From positions 1 to 64,000 of the forward strand of contig JBLHTZ010000006.1 of the NCBI GenBank assembly GCA_047627915.1: 64,000 nucleotides of DNA. The letters run 5' to 3'. The notes under the pieces are model-generated. The model saw only the letters and a program-made list of their open reading frames with translations. It was not told the DNA's origin and searched no databases. Positions 25,877 through 35,208 of the stretch are shown in pieces. The stretch's first letter is position 1, and each line of letters begins with the position of its first letter. The position numbers and the translations under genes are program-made. The stretch is from NORP294 sp047627915. GTDB taxonomy: Bacteria > Bacteroidota > Bacteroidia > Flavobacteriales_E > Vicingaceae.

Positions 25877-26443
25877 ATGAAAACCAAGATAATATTAACT
25901 ACTGTATTAGTAGCTGCATATCTCTTTTTCTCATTTAAATTAGATGAGAAAGTAAAAGGATGGTTCTTATCAGGATCTAATCCTAGCGAATACGAAATAG
26001 GAGTGGAGCAAAGTGCTGAAAGAAATGGAAAAGTTGCATTTCTCAAGTCCAAAACGTCAAAAGTAAAAAGTGGTTTTGGAACCATTATGCAAACGTTTGA
26101 TGCTGATATGTATTTAGACAAAAAAGTAAAATTGACTGGTTTTATAAAATCGAATGATGTTAATGGATGGGCCGGTATGTGGATGAGAGTTGACGATTCT
26201 AAAGGAAGCGTGAGTTTTGATAACATGCAAGATCGATCAATAAAGGGTACTACCGAATGGAAGAAATATGAGATCGTTCTTAGTGTACCTAAAAACAGTA
26301 AAACTATTAATTACGGAGTTTTATTAAGTGGTGGTGGAGAAGTTTGGATGGACAATCTGAGTTTTGAAGTTGTTGGAGATGCAGAAGAGAAAACCGGGAA
26401 AACGAGATTAAAAGCACCAACAAAAGCCAATTTCGAAAATTAG
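25877..26443 (+). CDS. Secreted protein with galactose-binding-like sandwich
   Basis: 188 residues from the ATG at 25877, preferred over an in-frame TTG 9 bases upstream because it opens MKTKIILTTVLVAAYLFFSF directly. The N-terminal hydrophobic stretch is a signal peptide or anchor. The remainder (residues about 30-165) reads as a jelly-roll carbohydrate-binding-like sandwich. GWAGMWMRVDDSKGSVSFDN and WKKYEIVLSVPKNSKTINYG are typical of such domains, as is the closing GEVWMDNLSFEVV. No catalytic residues are recognised. Binding to a carbohydrate or other ligand is inferred from fold only. Confidence 0.6.
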   Translation: MKTKIILTTVLVAAYLFFSFKLDEKVKGWFLSGSNPSEYEIGVEQSAERNGKVAFLKSKTSKVKSGFGTIMQTFDADMYLDKKVKLTGFIKSNDVNGWAGMWMRVDDSKGSVSFDNMQDRSIKGTTEWKKYEIVLSVPKNSKTINYGVLLSGGGEVWMDNLSFEVVGDAEEKTGKTRLKAPTKANFEN

Positions 26444-26444
26444 G

Positions 26445-26609
26445 TTGAAGGTAGATCTCTACAAATCTGAGTTGTCAGATGAAAAGTTAGTCGTCTTATT
26501 AAATGAAGGTGATGAGGAGGCTTTTACAGATTTTCGATTCAATTCTTTCAATAATAGATTTAAGGAGCAATCATATTGCAAGAGTGAGTATACATCATTC
26601 GCTACGTAG
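26445..26609 (+). pseudogene. ECF sigma-factor-like N-terminal fragment
   Basis: A 54-codon frame starting with TTG carries LSDEKLVVLLNEGDEEAFTD, which resembles the first helix of ECF sigma factors in Bacteroidota. The resemblance stops after about 30 residues. The frame then runs into the tail of a T9SS gene in a different frame and stops at TAG 26607-26609. No promoter or ribosome site is obvious and the gene body is missing. It is read here as a truncated remnant, or a fortuitous resemblance. Confidence 0.4.
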
Positions 26610-26669
26610 GCATTGACGGTAAAGAAAAGCAGAAAAAAGGCACGCTGACGTTGATTCGGTAGGGGTGAT
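26591..26669 (+). pseudogene. Remnant of the 3' end of a lost T9SS surface-protein gene
   Basis: The 72 bases 26591-26662 encode YIIRYVGIDGKEKQKKGTLT then LIR and a stop. They align without gaps to 32378-32449, the end of the 1643-residue gene, with 64 of 72 bases identical. The following 7 bases are also the same. Six of the eight differences are at third codon positions, so the source was a functional paralogue and not a recent copy of the neighbour. An in-frame TGA at 26585-26587 cuts the upstream frame. Confidence 0.75.
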
Positions 26670-26720
26670 GAGTTAATATAAGTTAGCATAGCAGAATAAT
26701 TGGAGGGTTAGATTTATTTC

Positions 26721-26739
26721 TAGCCCTTTTTTTGGGCTA
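26721..26739. terminator. Hairpin with T-rich loop
   Basis: TAGCCC, a loop of seven Ts and GGGCTA form a perfect 6-bp stem downstream of the gene debris. No T-tract follows on the plus strand. It may be the relic terminator of the lost surface-protein gene. Confidence 0.35.
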
Positions 26740-26865
26740 ATCTTTAAAGGAAACTATAGAATTTACCTTGTGTTTTTTATTGTGATTTAGGTTTTTCAAG
26801 GGAATATTTTATTCATTAAAACACCCTCATTAAAACCACAATTTTCAAATAAAAAACGGGAAAAC

Positions 26866-26899
26866 TTTTGGAATTCATTTTTTTTTTTTTCTACTTTAG
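26866..26899 (+). promoter_or_regulatory. Candidate promoter of the cysteine-rich secreted protein
   Basis: TTTTGG at 26866-26871 and TACTTTAG at 26892-26899 are separated by 20 bases, which fits the Bacteroidota -33/-7 arrangement with a degenerate -7 box. A long T-run fills the spacer. The predicted leader to the ATG at 26935 is about 30 bases. The same TTTTGG/TACTTATAG pair with 19 bases between occurs upstream of the gene ending at 50600. Confidence 0.4.
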
Positions 26900-26934
26900 T
26901 CTCATTATTAATTAATTACTAAAACCTTTTTATT

Positions 26935-27387
26935 ATGAAAAAAATTATTTTAACTTTTCTGGGAGTTTTATTTTTAACAGTAACTGCATCGGCGCAGTTT
27001 GCTACCATCCAAAATAACACGGATTGTACTTTTTATGTTGAATTTACGTACGTTGACGAACAATGTATTAATCCAACTACAGGGTTGGGTCAAGTACTGG
27101 TTAATCCCGGAGCTAACTTCTCGGCTCCATGGCCAGGAGGAGGTTTTGGTTTTGGTCCTGAAGCACACATCGTTTCAGCAACGGTGAGCAGAATACATCA
27201 AAAATATGGCTCCGTTTGCGATGTTCAATTTATTACGCCGCCTCCTACTTGCGTTCCATGTACCGTAACTGGGCCCAATACTTACACCTTAAATGATGAA
27301 GACGGTTGCTGTCAACAATATACAGCATCTTGGTTTGAAACAAGTTGTGGTGGTAACGGTCAAAATACAACTTTGTTATTACAATAA
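26935..27387 (+). CDS. Small secreted cysteine-rich protein of unknown function
   Basis: 150 residues with a clear signal peptide (MKKIILTFLGVLFLTVTASA, then Q). The mature part of about 129 residues has eight cysteines, including PTCVPC and DGCCQQY, so disulfide bonding in the periplasm or outside is likely. A glycine-rich WPGGGFGFGPEAH sits in the middle. No T9SS C-terminal domain or lipobox is present. No family was recognised. It has its own promoter candidate and a strong terminator and is therefore a single-gene transcript. Confidence 0.7.
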   Translation: MKKIILTFLGVLFLTVTASAQFATIQNNTDCTFYVEFTYVDEQCINPTTGLGQVLVNPGANFSAPWPGGGFGFGPEAHIVSATVSRIHQKYGSVCDVQFITPPPTCVPCTVTGPNTYTLNDEDGCCQQYTASWFETSCGGNGQNTTLLLQ

Positions 27388-27406
27388 CGTTCAATAGAAA
27401 AAAATG

Positions 27407-27435
27407 AATGCCGCCTCATAAGCGGCATTTTTTTT
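27407..27435 (+). terminator. Rho-independent terminator
   Basis: AATGCCGC and GCGGCATT form a perfect 8-bp stem with a 7-base loop, followed by a run of eight or more Ts. It ends the cysteine-rich protein transcript. Confidence 0.9.
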
Positions 27436-27517
27436 GTTCTAAACCAATTATCAAGTTTATTGGTAAAGGGTGGGGTAACATTTATACAACCAGTCAATTT
27501 TTTTGTAATTTCATAAT

Positions 27518-30500
27518 ATGACAAAAAAGGGTATACTTTTTTTAATTCTCTATAATATCATCTTGGCTAGTTTTTCCCAAACTGGATCAGGTGTATCTAT
27601 GGGTGGAGAAATTAGCTGGCGTTGCCTACCAAATGGACAATATATATTTAGTATTACTCAATATGCTCCTTGTAATAGAGGGCGGTTATTTCAAGGGGTT
27701 CGCATAGATATTAGCAGCTCTAGATTACCATTAAGTTCCCCAAATGGTCCTGTTGTGGACAGAATATTATTATCACCAGATCTAGTTCGAATTCAAGCTT
27801 CTAATAATGGGGATACATCACCCCAATGCACTCCGTATCAAAATCAACCGTTTAGCTGTTCAAGAGGCGATTCAGGAATGGTACAGGCAATTTATTATGA
27901 ATCCAACCCAATAAGCCTTTATGGAATCCCCCCCTCGGATGGATGGGAATTCACTACAAACATGTCTAATATGTCCACCAATATTGATAATTTATTCCCC
28001 ATAGGAATTGTATTTTTATTTAGGGCAAAAATGTACGCCGGGCCAAACGGGTTAACTTCAGGTCCTTGTTTTGATTCGTCACCTACTTTTAGCGCCAGAC
28101 CGGCTACTTACATTTGTAGAGGTTATGAGTTCACTTATAATCATACGGCCATTGATGAGGATTTAGATTCTTTAGGGTATTCTTGGGATCAACCGTATGT
28201 GAATCCTCCTTTTATCCGAGTTCCTGCTAGATATAATCCTCGTTTTTCTCCCACTAATCCTACCCCAGATCAAAGTTTTAACATCAACAATATACCCGCT
28301 AGTTTAGACCCCTTAACTGGAGTAACCAAGCTAGCCGTTTATAGCGGAATAGGCGTTAAGAGGTATTGGACCACGGTACAAGTAGATTCTTATCGGGAAG
28401 GAGTAAAAATATCTACGGTGTACCGAGAAATTCCTATTACCATATTTGATTGCCCAGATTTACCGGTATCCACCAACTTGCCCAACAATGCCCCAGAGGT
28501 GCTCATCAATGGTGTGCCCAACAGTTCTGTGGTTACTAACGTTACTGCAGGGCAAACCGTTTCCATTCCCATACAAGTGGTAGACAACGATAGAATTAGC
28601 GTTGCACCCTTTTCTCAACTCATCACCATGGTACCCGAAGGAATTTTATTTACCCAATCTAAAAATGGACCTTCCAAAAAGTTCCCTGGCGACCCGGTAG
28701 GTCAGCCGTGTAACATTACGGGAATAGACGTAAACCCTTGTGCTTACTTGCGTGGTAATCCTGCACCCTTTATCGATCCCACCGCAACACCACCAATTAC
28801 CGTAGTTAAAGGTCTCGGAGTAATAGGAGTAGAGTTTGTATGGCAAACCGATTGCAAGCACATTCTTTCGCCCACCAAAACACCAGGTGCAAACGAAGGC
28901 ATTTACAATTTTGTAATGCGCGTGCAAGACGATCATTGTCCCGTTCCCGGCATTAACTACCCTACCGTAACCGTTCGAGTAAAAGATCCACTTCCATTAA
29001 CCGAACCCATCATGAAAGGAGTATCTGTTTTGTTAGACGGCACAACGCGGTACAGCTGGGTTCCACCCATCGATTCCGCTCGGCAGTTTAATCCACCAGA
29101 CAAACAAAACGACCATTACGAGTCAACCAGTTCCACACCACGAGATGGTCAGCCTCCTTTGTTTTGGCAGTCGAGAAATGCATTCATCACCAATTATCAA
29201 CAAGATAAGCGGGATGCAGATTTTACACCCTACAACTTTAACAATGTTCAAGACCCCAACAGCGGGTACAATATTTTAGAGTCAAAAGATTCTCATCGAG
29301 GCATCTTCTCTGATTACTATGTTCGCATGCGAACGCTGTCTGGTTGTACCGATACCAATGCTTCCATTTGGTCGGAACCTGCTAGAATTATGGAATTAGC
29401 TGCAACACCAGTTGGTGTAGCACCTAATCCCATTCGCTCAACGGCACGTTTAACTTGGAACAGAGCGAAACCAATGAATGCGAAGACTTATTCCTACTTC
29501 GTGTATGAATCTCCAACACATTTTTACATCCATGCGAATGATTCTATTTCACAAGGAGGAGTGGCAAATACGTCGAATTGGTACACCGTAGGCGACACCA
29601 ATGCTACCACCTTTAACGTGGGAGCAACTACCTGCAGCGATTACGTAGGTTTTAGAGTAGAAGCACGAGATACGGTCATTACCTGGAAAGAAGGCTCCGC
29701 CATACAAGGCGATAGTTTGGATACCTTGTATTTTAGCACCTTTAGTACCATAGATACGCTATTTATGGAAGCAAGGTCTGGTATTCCAGACCCAAGCTTC
29801 GATACCCTTGCAGTGCGAGCAGACGGAACGGTGTTTTTGAGAATTAACCTCAGAGGGAAGTTAACCACCGGAAGGTATAATATTTACAGCAACAGCATAG
29901 ATCCGAATAACTTGCTTACTTCGGTCAATGCTTTAACCGATTCAGTGGTGGTGCTAACAGGAGCTGATTTGAACAGTCAGAATATCATAATTGAAGCAGT
30001 AGATGCCTGCAACGCTGCGAATACCACCAACAGTGCAATCTACACCACTATTTTACCAACAGGTTCTTTAACGAATTCCTGTGCTGGAGAGTACACGTTG
30101 AATTGGAATGAGCCGACTGGTTTTCCAACAAACATTGTCCGCTACAACGTCTATGCAGATGTGGGCGATGGAAATGGATTTCAATTGGATACAATTGTTA
30201 CCGATCGAACGATTACCAATGTAGTTATTGACGGAGTAAGCAGGGGAAGAACCTTGCGTTACAAAGTAGAAGCAATTGACGCGAGAGGAGCAGTGAATAG
30301 TTCTGCCATTCATGAATATACCGCCCCGGCTAATTTAGCAACCGATGATTTGGTAGGTCCGCCAATTCCACGTTGTACCTATGTGAATGCAGACGGTTCA
30401 GTGACTTTATCTTGGGTTCCTGCAAAAGACACCGTTAATAACTTCGCCAACTACAACATCCAATACAAACGTGCAAGTGTTACCGCATGGACTCAAATTG

Positions 30501-32449
30501 CGTTAAATGATGATGATAATTTAATTGTAACAGATTCTACTTATACCATTACGGGAATCAACGCTCAAAACGAGCAATACGATTTTGAAATTACCAGTTT
30601 GGCTGGTTGCGATGGAAAACAATTTAGTGCCTACAATGAGATTAGTTCCATCTACTTGTCAGCTTCACCACGACAAGGAGTGCCCCAAGCCATTTCAGAT
30701 TTAACGTGGAATCCTGCTGGTCCAGATTATACCGGATTAGGTAATTTCTTCACCCTTTTTGGAGCTCAAAACGGACAAGCACTCACCACCATTGGAACAG
30801 CAGATTTTGGTGGAATGTCTGAAGAAATCGTGCAGTTGGATACCTGCATTTTACCCGTTAGCTATAGATTGAATTATACGGATAACGCCTTTATACAAGA
30901 AGGTTTTTCTTGTGAAGTGCAGTCGAGTGTTGCCAATGCCGTTCACGTAGATACTGTTCCACCAGAAGCTGAAAATTTAGCGATGCTAACTTTTGATAGG
31001 GGAACAAATCAACTCAGAGCCTATTGGTTGGGAACAGCAGCAGGGGCAGACAGTTTGGAGTTTTTACGTCCAAGTTCATCCAACTTCTTAACCGATTCTG
31101 CAGTTTGGATAAATTACAATTCACCTATTCGGAATATAGCATTTCCACAATCGATACTAGATGCAACTGATACCGTTCGAATGGTGGGTGCAAGAGCAAA
31201 GGACAAGTGTAACAATACAGCAGTAGAACCCATTGCTTACCACAAATCCATGGATGTAGAAGTGGAGTGGAAAGCCTGTGATTCTACCAATTTAATTACT
31301 TGGAATCAATACGTTGGGTTGAATCCAATCTACGCAGTAGAATACGAAGTGTTTTTCAGTACTGATGGCGGAGTGAATTGGCAAGCAGCGCCCAATTCAT
31401 TAACAGTAGATTCTACCTACAATCATTTGATTACACAAGGTAATATCACCTATCAGTATTACATACGAGCAAAATCGTTAGACCCAAACGCTCCTCAATG
31501 GTTAACTCCTGAATCAAATGTAGATTCGGTTTTTTCCAATTATGAGGACACGCCGCTGTATTATTATTTGACCTATGCCACGGTTTTAGAAGACAATCGA
31601 GTAGAAGTGGAGTACTACAGAGATACTTTAGCGCCTGTAAAGAACTATGCAGTATTTCGAGGAAATAATGCAACAGATTTAACACCGATAGCATTTATCA
31701 ATGCCAATTCATTAGGCAATCAAGATCGATTTAGCTTTGTAGACGAAACAGCCGACGGTTCAGCACAAGAATATTACTACCAAGTAGCATCTCAAAACGA
31801 CTGTGAAAACATCACGAGCATGTCCAACTTTGGCAGAACCATCCATTTAACAGTTGAGTCCAACGACGAAGGAATGAAAAATACCTTGCGGTGGAACAAG
31901 TATTTAGATTGGGACAGTACGGTAGCACATTACAACATTTACCGAACATCTAGTCGCTTTTATTCCACCACAGTTTACCAGCAAGTAGCACCCAACAGTG
32001 CGGAAGATTTCAATGTATTTGTCGATGATATTTCTAGTGCAATCAACTCAAACGGCAAGTTTTATTATCGAGTAGAAGCCGTTCAAGGGCCGTTTAACGC
32101 TGCTGGCGTCAATGGTTATCCCAATAATTTAACATCAGAAGTTTCCAATTCAAACATTGCCGAAGCCTTGCAAGGCTCGTTCATGTATGTTCCCAATGCA
32201 TTTGCACCAGATGGCGTAAATAAAACCTTTGGTCCAAAAGGGCAGTTTTTTGACCTTACCCGATTCGAAATGAGCATTTACAACCGATGGGGCGAACAGA
32301 TTTACCAAACCAACGACATCAACCTAGGTTGGGATGGAACGATTGGAGGAAAAGATGCTGCTTTAGGATCTTATGTGTACATCATTCGCTACGTTGCCAG
32401 TGACGGCAAAGAGAAACAGAAAAAAGGCACACTAACGTTGATTCGGTAG
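27518..32449 (+). CDS. Giant surface protein with T9SS type B (gliding-motility-associated) C-terminal domain
   Basis: 1643 residues with an N-terminal signal peptide (LFLILYNIILASFSQ). A long chain of beta-sandwich domains follows, several recognisable as fibronectin type III-like (RYNVYADVGDGNGFQLDTIV, NYNIQYKRASVTAWTQIALN, HYNIYRTSS). The last 85 residues (YVPNAFAPDGVN, MSIYNRWGEQIYQTNDINLG, GSYVYIIRYV) are the type B CTD that directs export and surface attachment by T9SS. The role is probably adhesion or surface-layer structure; no enzymatic motif was seen. The 3' end shares sequence with the remnant at 26591-26669, so the locus once held a second such gene. Confidence 0.88.
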   Translation: MTKKGILFLILYNIILASFSQTGSGVSMGGEISWRCLPNGQYIFSITQYAPCNRGRLFQGVRIDISSSRLPLSSPNGPVVDRILLSPDLVRIQASNNGDTSPQCTPYQNQPFSCSRGDSGMVQAIYYESNPISLYGIPPSDGWEFTTNMSNMSTNIDNLFPIGIVFLFRAKMYAGPNGLTSGPCFDSSPTFSARPATYICRGYEFTYNHTAIDEDLDSLGYSWDQPYVNPPFIRVPARYNPRFSPTNPTPDQSFNINNIPASLDPLTGVTKLAVYSGIGVKRYWTTVQVDSYREGVKISTVYREIPITIFDCPDLPVSTNLPNNAPEVLINGVPNSSVVTNVTAGQTVSIPIQVVDNDRISVAPFSQLITMVPEGILFTQSKNGPSKKFPGDPVGQPCNITGIDVNPCAYLRGNPAPFIDPTATPPITVVKGLGVIGVEFVWQTDCKHILSPTKTPGANEGIYNFVMRVQDDHCPVPGINYPTVTVRVKDPLPLTEPIMKGVSVLLDGTTRYSWVPPIDSARQFNPPDKQNDHYESTSSTPRDGQPPLFWQSRNAFITNYQQDKRDADFTPYNFNNVQDPNSGYNILESKDSHRGIFSDYYVRMRTLSGCTDTNASIWSEPARIMELAATPVGVAPNPIRSTARLTWNRAKPMNAKTYSYFVYESPTHFYIHANDSISQGGVANTSNWYTVGDTNATTFNVGATTCSDYVGFRVEARDTVITWKEGSAIQGDSLDTLYFSTFSTIDTLFMEARSGIPDPSFDTLAVRADGTVFLRINLRGKLTTGRYNIYSNSIDPNNLLTSVNALTDSVVVLTGADLNSQNIIIEAVDACNAANTTNSAIYTTILPTGSLTNSCAGEYTLNWNEPTGFPTNIVRYNVYADVGDGNGFQLDTIVTDRTITNVVIDGVSRGRTLRYKVEAIDARGAVNSSAIHEYTAPANLATDDLVGPPIPRCTYVNADGSVTLSWVPAKDTVNNFANYNIQYKRASVTAWTQIALNDDDNLIVTDSTYTITGINAQNEQYDFEITSLAGCDGKQFSAYNEISSIYLSASPRQGVPQAISDLTWNPAGPDYTGLGNFFTLFGAQNGQALTTIGTADFGGMSEEIVQLDTCILPVSYRLNYTDNAFIQEGFSCEVQSSVANAVHVDTVPPEAENLAMLTFDRGTNQLRAYWLGTAAGADSLEFLRPSSSNFLTDSAVWINYNSPIRNIAFPQSILDATDTVRMVGARAKDKCNNTAVEPIAYHKSMDVEVEWKACDSTNLITWNQYVGLNPIYAVEYEVFFSTDGGVNWQAAPNSLTVDSTYNHLITQGNITYQYYIRAKSLDPNAPQWLTPESNVDSVFSNYEDTPLYYYLTYATVLEDNRVEVEYYRDTLAPVKNYAVFRGNNATDLTPIAFINANSLGNQDRFSFVDETADGSAQEYYYQVASQNDCENITSMSNFGRTIHLTVESNDEGMKNTLRWNKYLDWDSTVAHYNIYRTSSRFYSTTVYQQVAPNSAEDFNVFVDDISSAINSNGKFYYRVEAVQGPFNAAGVNGYPNNLTSEVSNSNIAEALQGSFMYVPNAFAPDGVNKTFGPKGQFFDLTRFEMSIYNRWGEQIYQTNDINLGWDGTIGGKDAALGSYVYIIRYVASDGKEKQKKGTLTLIR

Positions 32450-32576
32450 GGGTGATTGAAGAGTAGTTGGAGTATTTAAACTAAATTGCTTTTGCGGTGT
32501 CTTACTTGTAAAAGCGAACATCGATTTTAACGTTAATAATGTTAATTTCACTTTTTTAATAGTTTAGATTTACTCC

Positions 32577-33338
32577 TTGTCCAAATTACCTCAAGCACAT
32601 CAATTTATAGATCTTTCAGACTACGGCAGACCCATTGCTAGAAAGATTGCAACCTCCTTAAAGCATACTTCAGTTACACCGGTGCAAGTCACCATTTGGT
32701 TTGTTATTTCAGGTCTGGTTTCCATTGTATTTATGCTGGAAGGGTATTATTGGTTAGCCGGTTTCTTTTTGGTTCTAAAATCTATTTTAGATGCTGTCGA
32801 TGGCGAATTGGCACGCATGAAGGAAACACCTTCTTATACCGGTCGCTATTTAGATTCAGTTTCCGATATCATTCTCAATTTTATCATCTTTATGGTGATT
32901 TGGGACATGACTGGAATTGCAATTTGGTGGGCTTTTCTTGCTTTCTTTTGCTATCAACTTCAGGGAACTTTGTACAATTACTATTATGTAATACTTAGAA
33001 GTAAGCTAAACGGAGATACTACGAGCAGAGTAATTGAGAAAGGAACACCTAAAGCGTTAGGAGATGAAAGTCAGCGAGCAGTAAATATCTTGTTTGTAAT
33101 GTATACCGTGTGTTATTCAATTTACGATAAAATTATCTACAGGCTTGACTCCAATGCAGAAGAAGGTAAAATAATACCAAATTGGCTGATGACAGCTGTT
33201 TCTACTTTTGGTTTAGGTTTCCAGCTTTTATTGATCAGTGTTTTTCTAATAGTAGGGTGGAAAGCTTATATCATTCCTTTCTTTATAGGCTACTCGGTAA
33301 TGATTTTCATCTTCATTGGCCTGAGAAAAGCTTTGTAA
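32577..33338 (+). CDS. CDP-alcohol phosphatidyltransferase family membrane enzyme
   Basis: 253 residues from a TTG start. The full family motif D-G-x2-A-R-x8-G-x3-D-x3-D is present (DAVDGELARMKETPSYTGRY then LDSVSD, about residues 71-96), with its metal-binding aspartates. Five or six transmembrane helices surround it. The enzyme transfers a phospho-alcohol group from a CDP-activated lipid or alcohol, making a phospholipid or related polar lipid; the exact acceptor cannot be told. No ATG in frame would keep the N-terminal segment. Its stop codon is 1 base from the stop of the convergent helicase. Confidence 0.82.
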   Translation: MSKLPQAHQFIDLSDYGRPIARKIATSLKHTSVTPVQVTIWFVISGLVSIVFMLEGYYWLAGFFLVLKSILDAVDGELARMKETPSYTGRYLDSVSDIILNFIIFMVIWDMTGIAIWWAFLAFFCYQLQGTLYNYYYVILRSKLNGDTTSRVIEKGTPKALGDESQRAVNILFVMYTVCYSIYDKIIYRLDSNAEEGKIIPNWLMTAVSTFGLGFQLLLISVFLIVGWKAYIIPFFIGYSVMIFIFIGLRKAL

Positions 33339-33339
33339 C

Positions 33340-34650
33340 TTAAACGATATTTACCCTTATTTTTCGCTTTTTCAAATGAGTGTTGTTTAGTTTTTGAATC
33401 AATGGAATGGCTTTTTTCGCTCGAACGGCAATGAATGCGCAATCATCTTTCAATTCTATAACTCCCAAATCAGTTGGTTTTAAATCCCCCTTTTTAAAGC
33501 AAATACCAGCGATATCCCCCTTTGAAATTTTATCTTTTCTTCCACCCGAAATGAATACCGTTTTCCAATCCGGAATAGAGGGCATTGGTCGGTCTGTCAA
33601 CTCTTCCTCTTCAATTTCAGGAATAAAATCTGGAAAAGGTTCATTTTTCCAATGAATAACATAGGCTGTTCCGTTCGTATTCATCCTTGCCGTTCTTCCG
33701 TTACGGTGGGTAAATTCTTCTTTCCGATTCGGAAGTTGATAATGGATAATGAAATTTAACTCAGGAACATCAATTCCTCTAGCTGCCAAATCAGTCGCTA
33801 TGATTAGTCGATGCGTTCCATTTCGGAACTTCATCAATGTTCTTTCCCGATCAATTTGGTCCATTCCTCCATAAAAACAACCGTGAGGAATGTTTTTCTC
33901 TTCTAGGAAATCGCTTACTCTTTGAATGCTATCTTTAAAGTTGCAAAATACAATTCCTGATTTATTTCCCAAGTGTGCAAGCGTTGCCGCCAAGGTTTCT
34001 AATTTATCTTTTTCAGGAGAAAGGACACTTCTTAATTTCAATTTAGTGCTACCTTCTTTTAAGAAATTAATGGTTTTTGGATTTTTTAATCGAACGAAAT
34101 TAGGGACTTCAACACCTTGCGTTGCAGAAGTTAAAATTCTCTTTTCTAAACTGAATAAAGAAGAGATAATGTCCTTCATTTCTTTCTCAAAACCAACTTC
34201 TAGCGACTTGTCAAACTCATCCAATACCAAGGTTTTAATAAACTCCGATGTGAATGAATGTCTTCGCATGTGATCCGCAATTCTACCTGGAGTTCCAACG
34301 AGAATTGCTGGGCGATGTTTTAAATCCATTTTATCTTTTGAGCCGGATTTTCCTCCATAAAAAGCATTTGTTTTAAAACCGGTTCCCATTTCACGGATTA
34401 CCTGGTTGATTTGAATGGCTAGTTCTCTCGATGGCACTAAAATCAGAATTTGAATTTCTTCGCAGTCATCCTCCAAATTTTCAATAATGGGAAGTAAAAA
34501 GGCCAAGGTTTTACCCGTACCAGTAGGGCTCAGAAGAATTACATCCGATTCAGAATGAATCGCTTCTTGTGCCTTTACTTGCATTTCATTCAATTTCTTA
34601 ATGTTCAGTTTTTCAAGTATGTCAGCTTGGCTCTTCTGTGCTTTTCCCAT
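33340..34650 (-). CDS. DEAD-box-type RNA helicase with DEFD motif and DbpA-like RNA-binding tail
   Basis: 436 residues. Motif I is SPTGTGKT (about 39-46), Ia PSRELAIQI, Ib GTPGRI, motif II LVLDEFDKSLE, III TSATQ, then IATDLAARGID and HRNGRTAR. Motif II reads DEFD and not the canonical DEAD. The Walker B Asp and Glu are intact, so ATPase activity should remain. The last 70 residues (SKGDIAGICFKKGDLKPTDL to the end) match the DbpA/CsdA RNA-binding domain that contacts 23S rRNA in DbpA. A ribosome-assembly or RNA-remodelling role is likely. Confidence 0.88.
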   Translation of the reverse strand: MGKAQKSQADILEKLNIKKLNEMQVKAQEAIHSESDVILLSPTGTGKTLAFLLPIIENLEDDCEEIQILILVPSRELAIQINQVIREMGTGFKTNAFYGGKSGSKDKMDLKHRPAILVGTPGRIADHMRRHSFTSEFIKTLVLDEFDKSLEVGFEKEMKDIISSLFSLEKRILTSATQGVEVPNFVRLKNPKTINFLKEGSTKLKLRSVLSPEKDKLETLAATLAHLGNKSGIVFCNFKDSIQRVSDFLEEKNIPHGCFYGGMDQIDRERTLMKFRNGTHRLIIATDLAARGIDVPELNFIIHYQLPNRKEEFTHRNGRTARMNTNGTAYVIHWKNEPFPDFIPEIEEEELTDRPMPSIPDWKTVFISGGRKDKISKGDIAGICFKKGDLKPTDLGVIELKDDCAFIAVRAKKAIPLIQKLNNTHLKKRKIRVNIV

Positions 34651-34746
34651 TTTGCAAATTTAGGCTATTAAACGCTGTTATTACGAGTGTTTGTTAACGT
34701 TTGTCAAGTTGTTTCTCTTCTCCGATACCTTTCGTATTTTTGGTTG

Positions 34747-35157
34747 GTGAAAAAACTACAATCATTTTTAAGTTTGTTGCTGTTGTTCGGTTTTCTGAGC
34801 AGCACTACAGGCATTAATGTGTACAAGCATTATTGTGGGGATTTCTTAGCTGAAATCAGCTTTTTCGTAAAAAGCAATCCTTGTGCAGATGAGAGTGGAG
34901 AGGATACTTGTAGCGTTGGTAAAGAGATGGATTGCTGTGAAGATGAAAGCGAATTTTATCAATTGGATACTCAGCTGATCAAACAATCTAGCACTTACGA
35001 AGGTCTTGAATTAAGTCCAAGTCAAATTCATCTGTTTCACTCAGTCTTAACTATTCCTAAACAGAGAGAAATTGAAATTTCCCTTTACGAACCACCACCT
35101 CTCCTATACAATAACCACCTTTATCAAGAGTTTCATCAGTTAATTTTTTATGGTTGA
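34747..35157 (+). CDS. HYC_CC_PP-family secreted protein (metal locus)
   Basis: 136 residues from a GTG at 34747, chosen because it yields a signal peptide (MKKLQSFLSLLLLFGFLSST). A longer frame upstream has no membrane logic. Family landmarks are KHYCGDFLAE (about 27-36), the cysteine pair in KEMDCCEDES (about 61-70) and EPPPLLYNN near the C-terminus. Such proteins in Bacteroidota are found beside heavy-metal-associated domains and TonB receptors, as here. Cys and His pairs suggest metal binding, not proven. Followed by a 7-bp inverted repeat and the HMA gene. Confidence 0.72.
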   Translation: MKKLQSFLSLLLLFGFLSSTTGINVYKHYCGDFLAEISFFVKSNPCADESGEDTCSVGKEMDCCEDESEFYQLDTQLIKQSSTYEGLELSPSQIHLFHSVLTIPKQREIEISLYEPPPLLYNNHLYQEFHQLIFYG

Positions 35158-35178
35158 TTCTGAATTTACACTCAGAAT
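35157..35178. repeat. 7-bp inverted repeat between two metal-locus genes
   Basis: ATTCTGA and TCAGAAT with an 8-base loop lie 30 bases upstream of the HMA gene and immediately after the HYC_CC_PP stop. It could be an operator or an intercistronic hairpin; no T-tract follows. Confidence 0.35.
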
Positions 35179-35208
35179 TTAAAAATAAAAAAACATAAAA
35201 ATTACAAG

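Noticed and set aside
26445..26609. Calling this a functional ECF sigma factor
   Set aside because: Only about 30 residues resemble the family; sigma-2 and sigma-4 regions are missing and the frame ends in foreign sequence.
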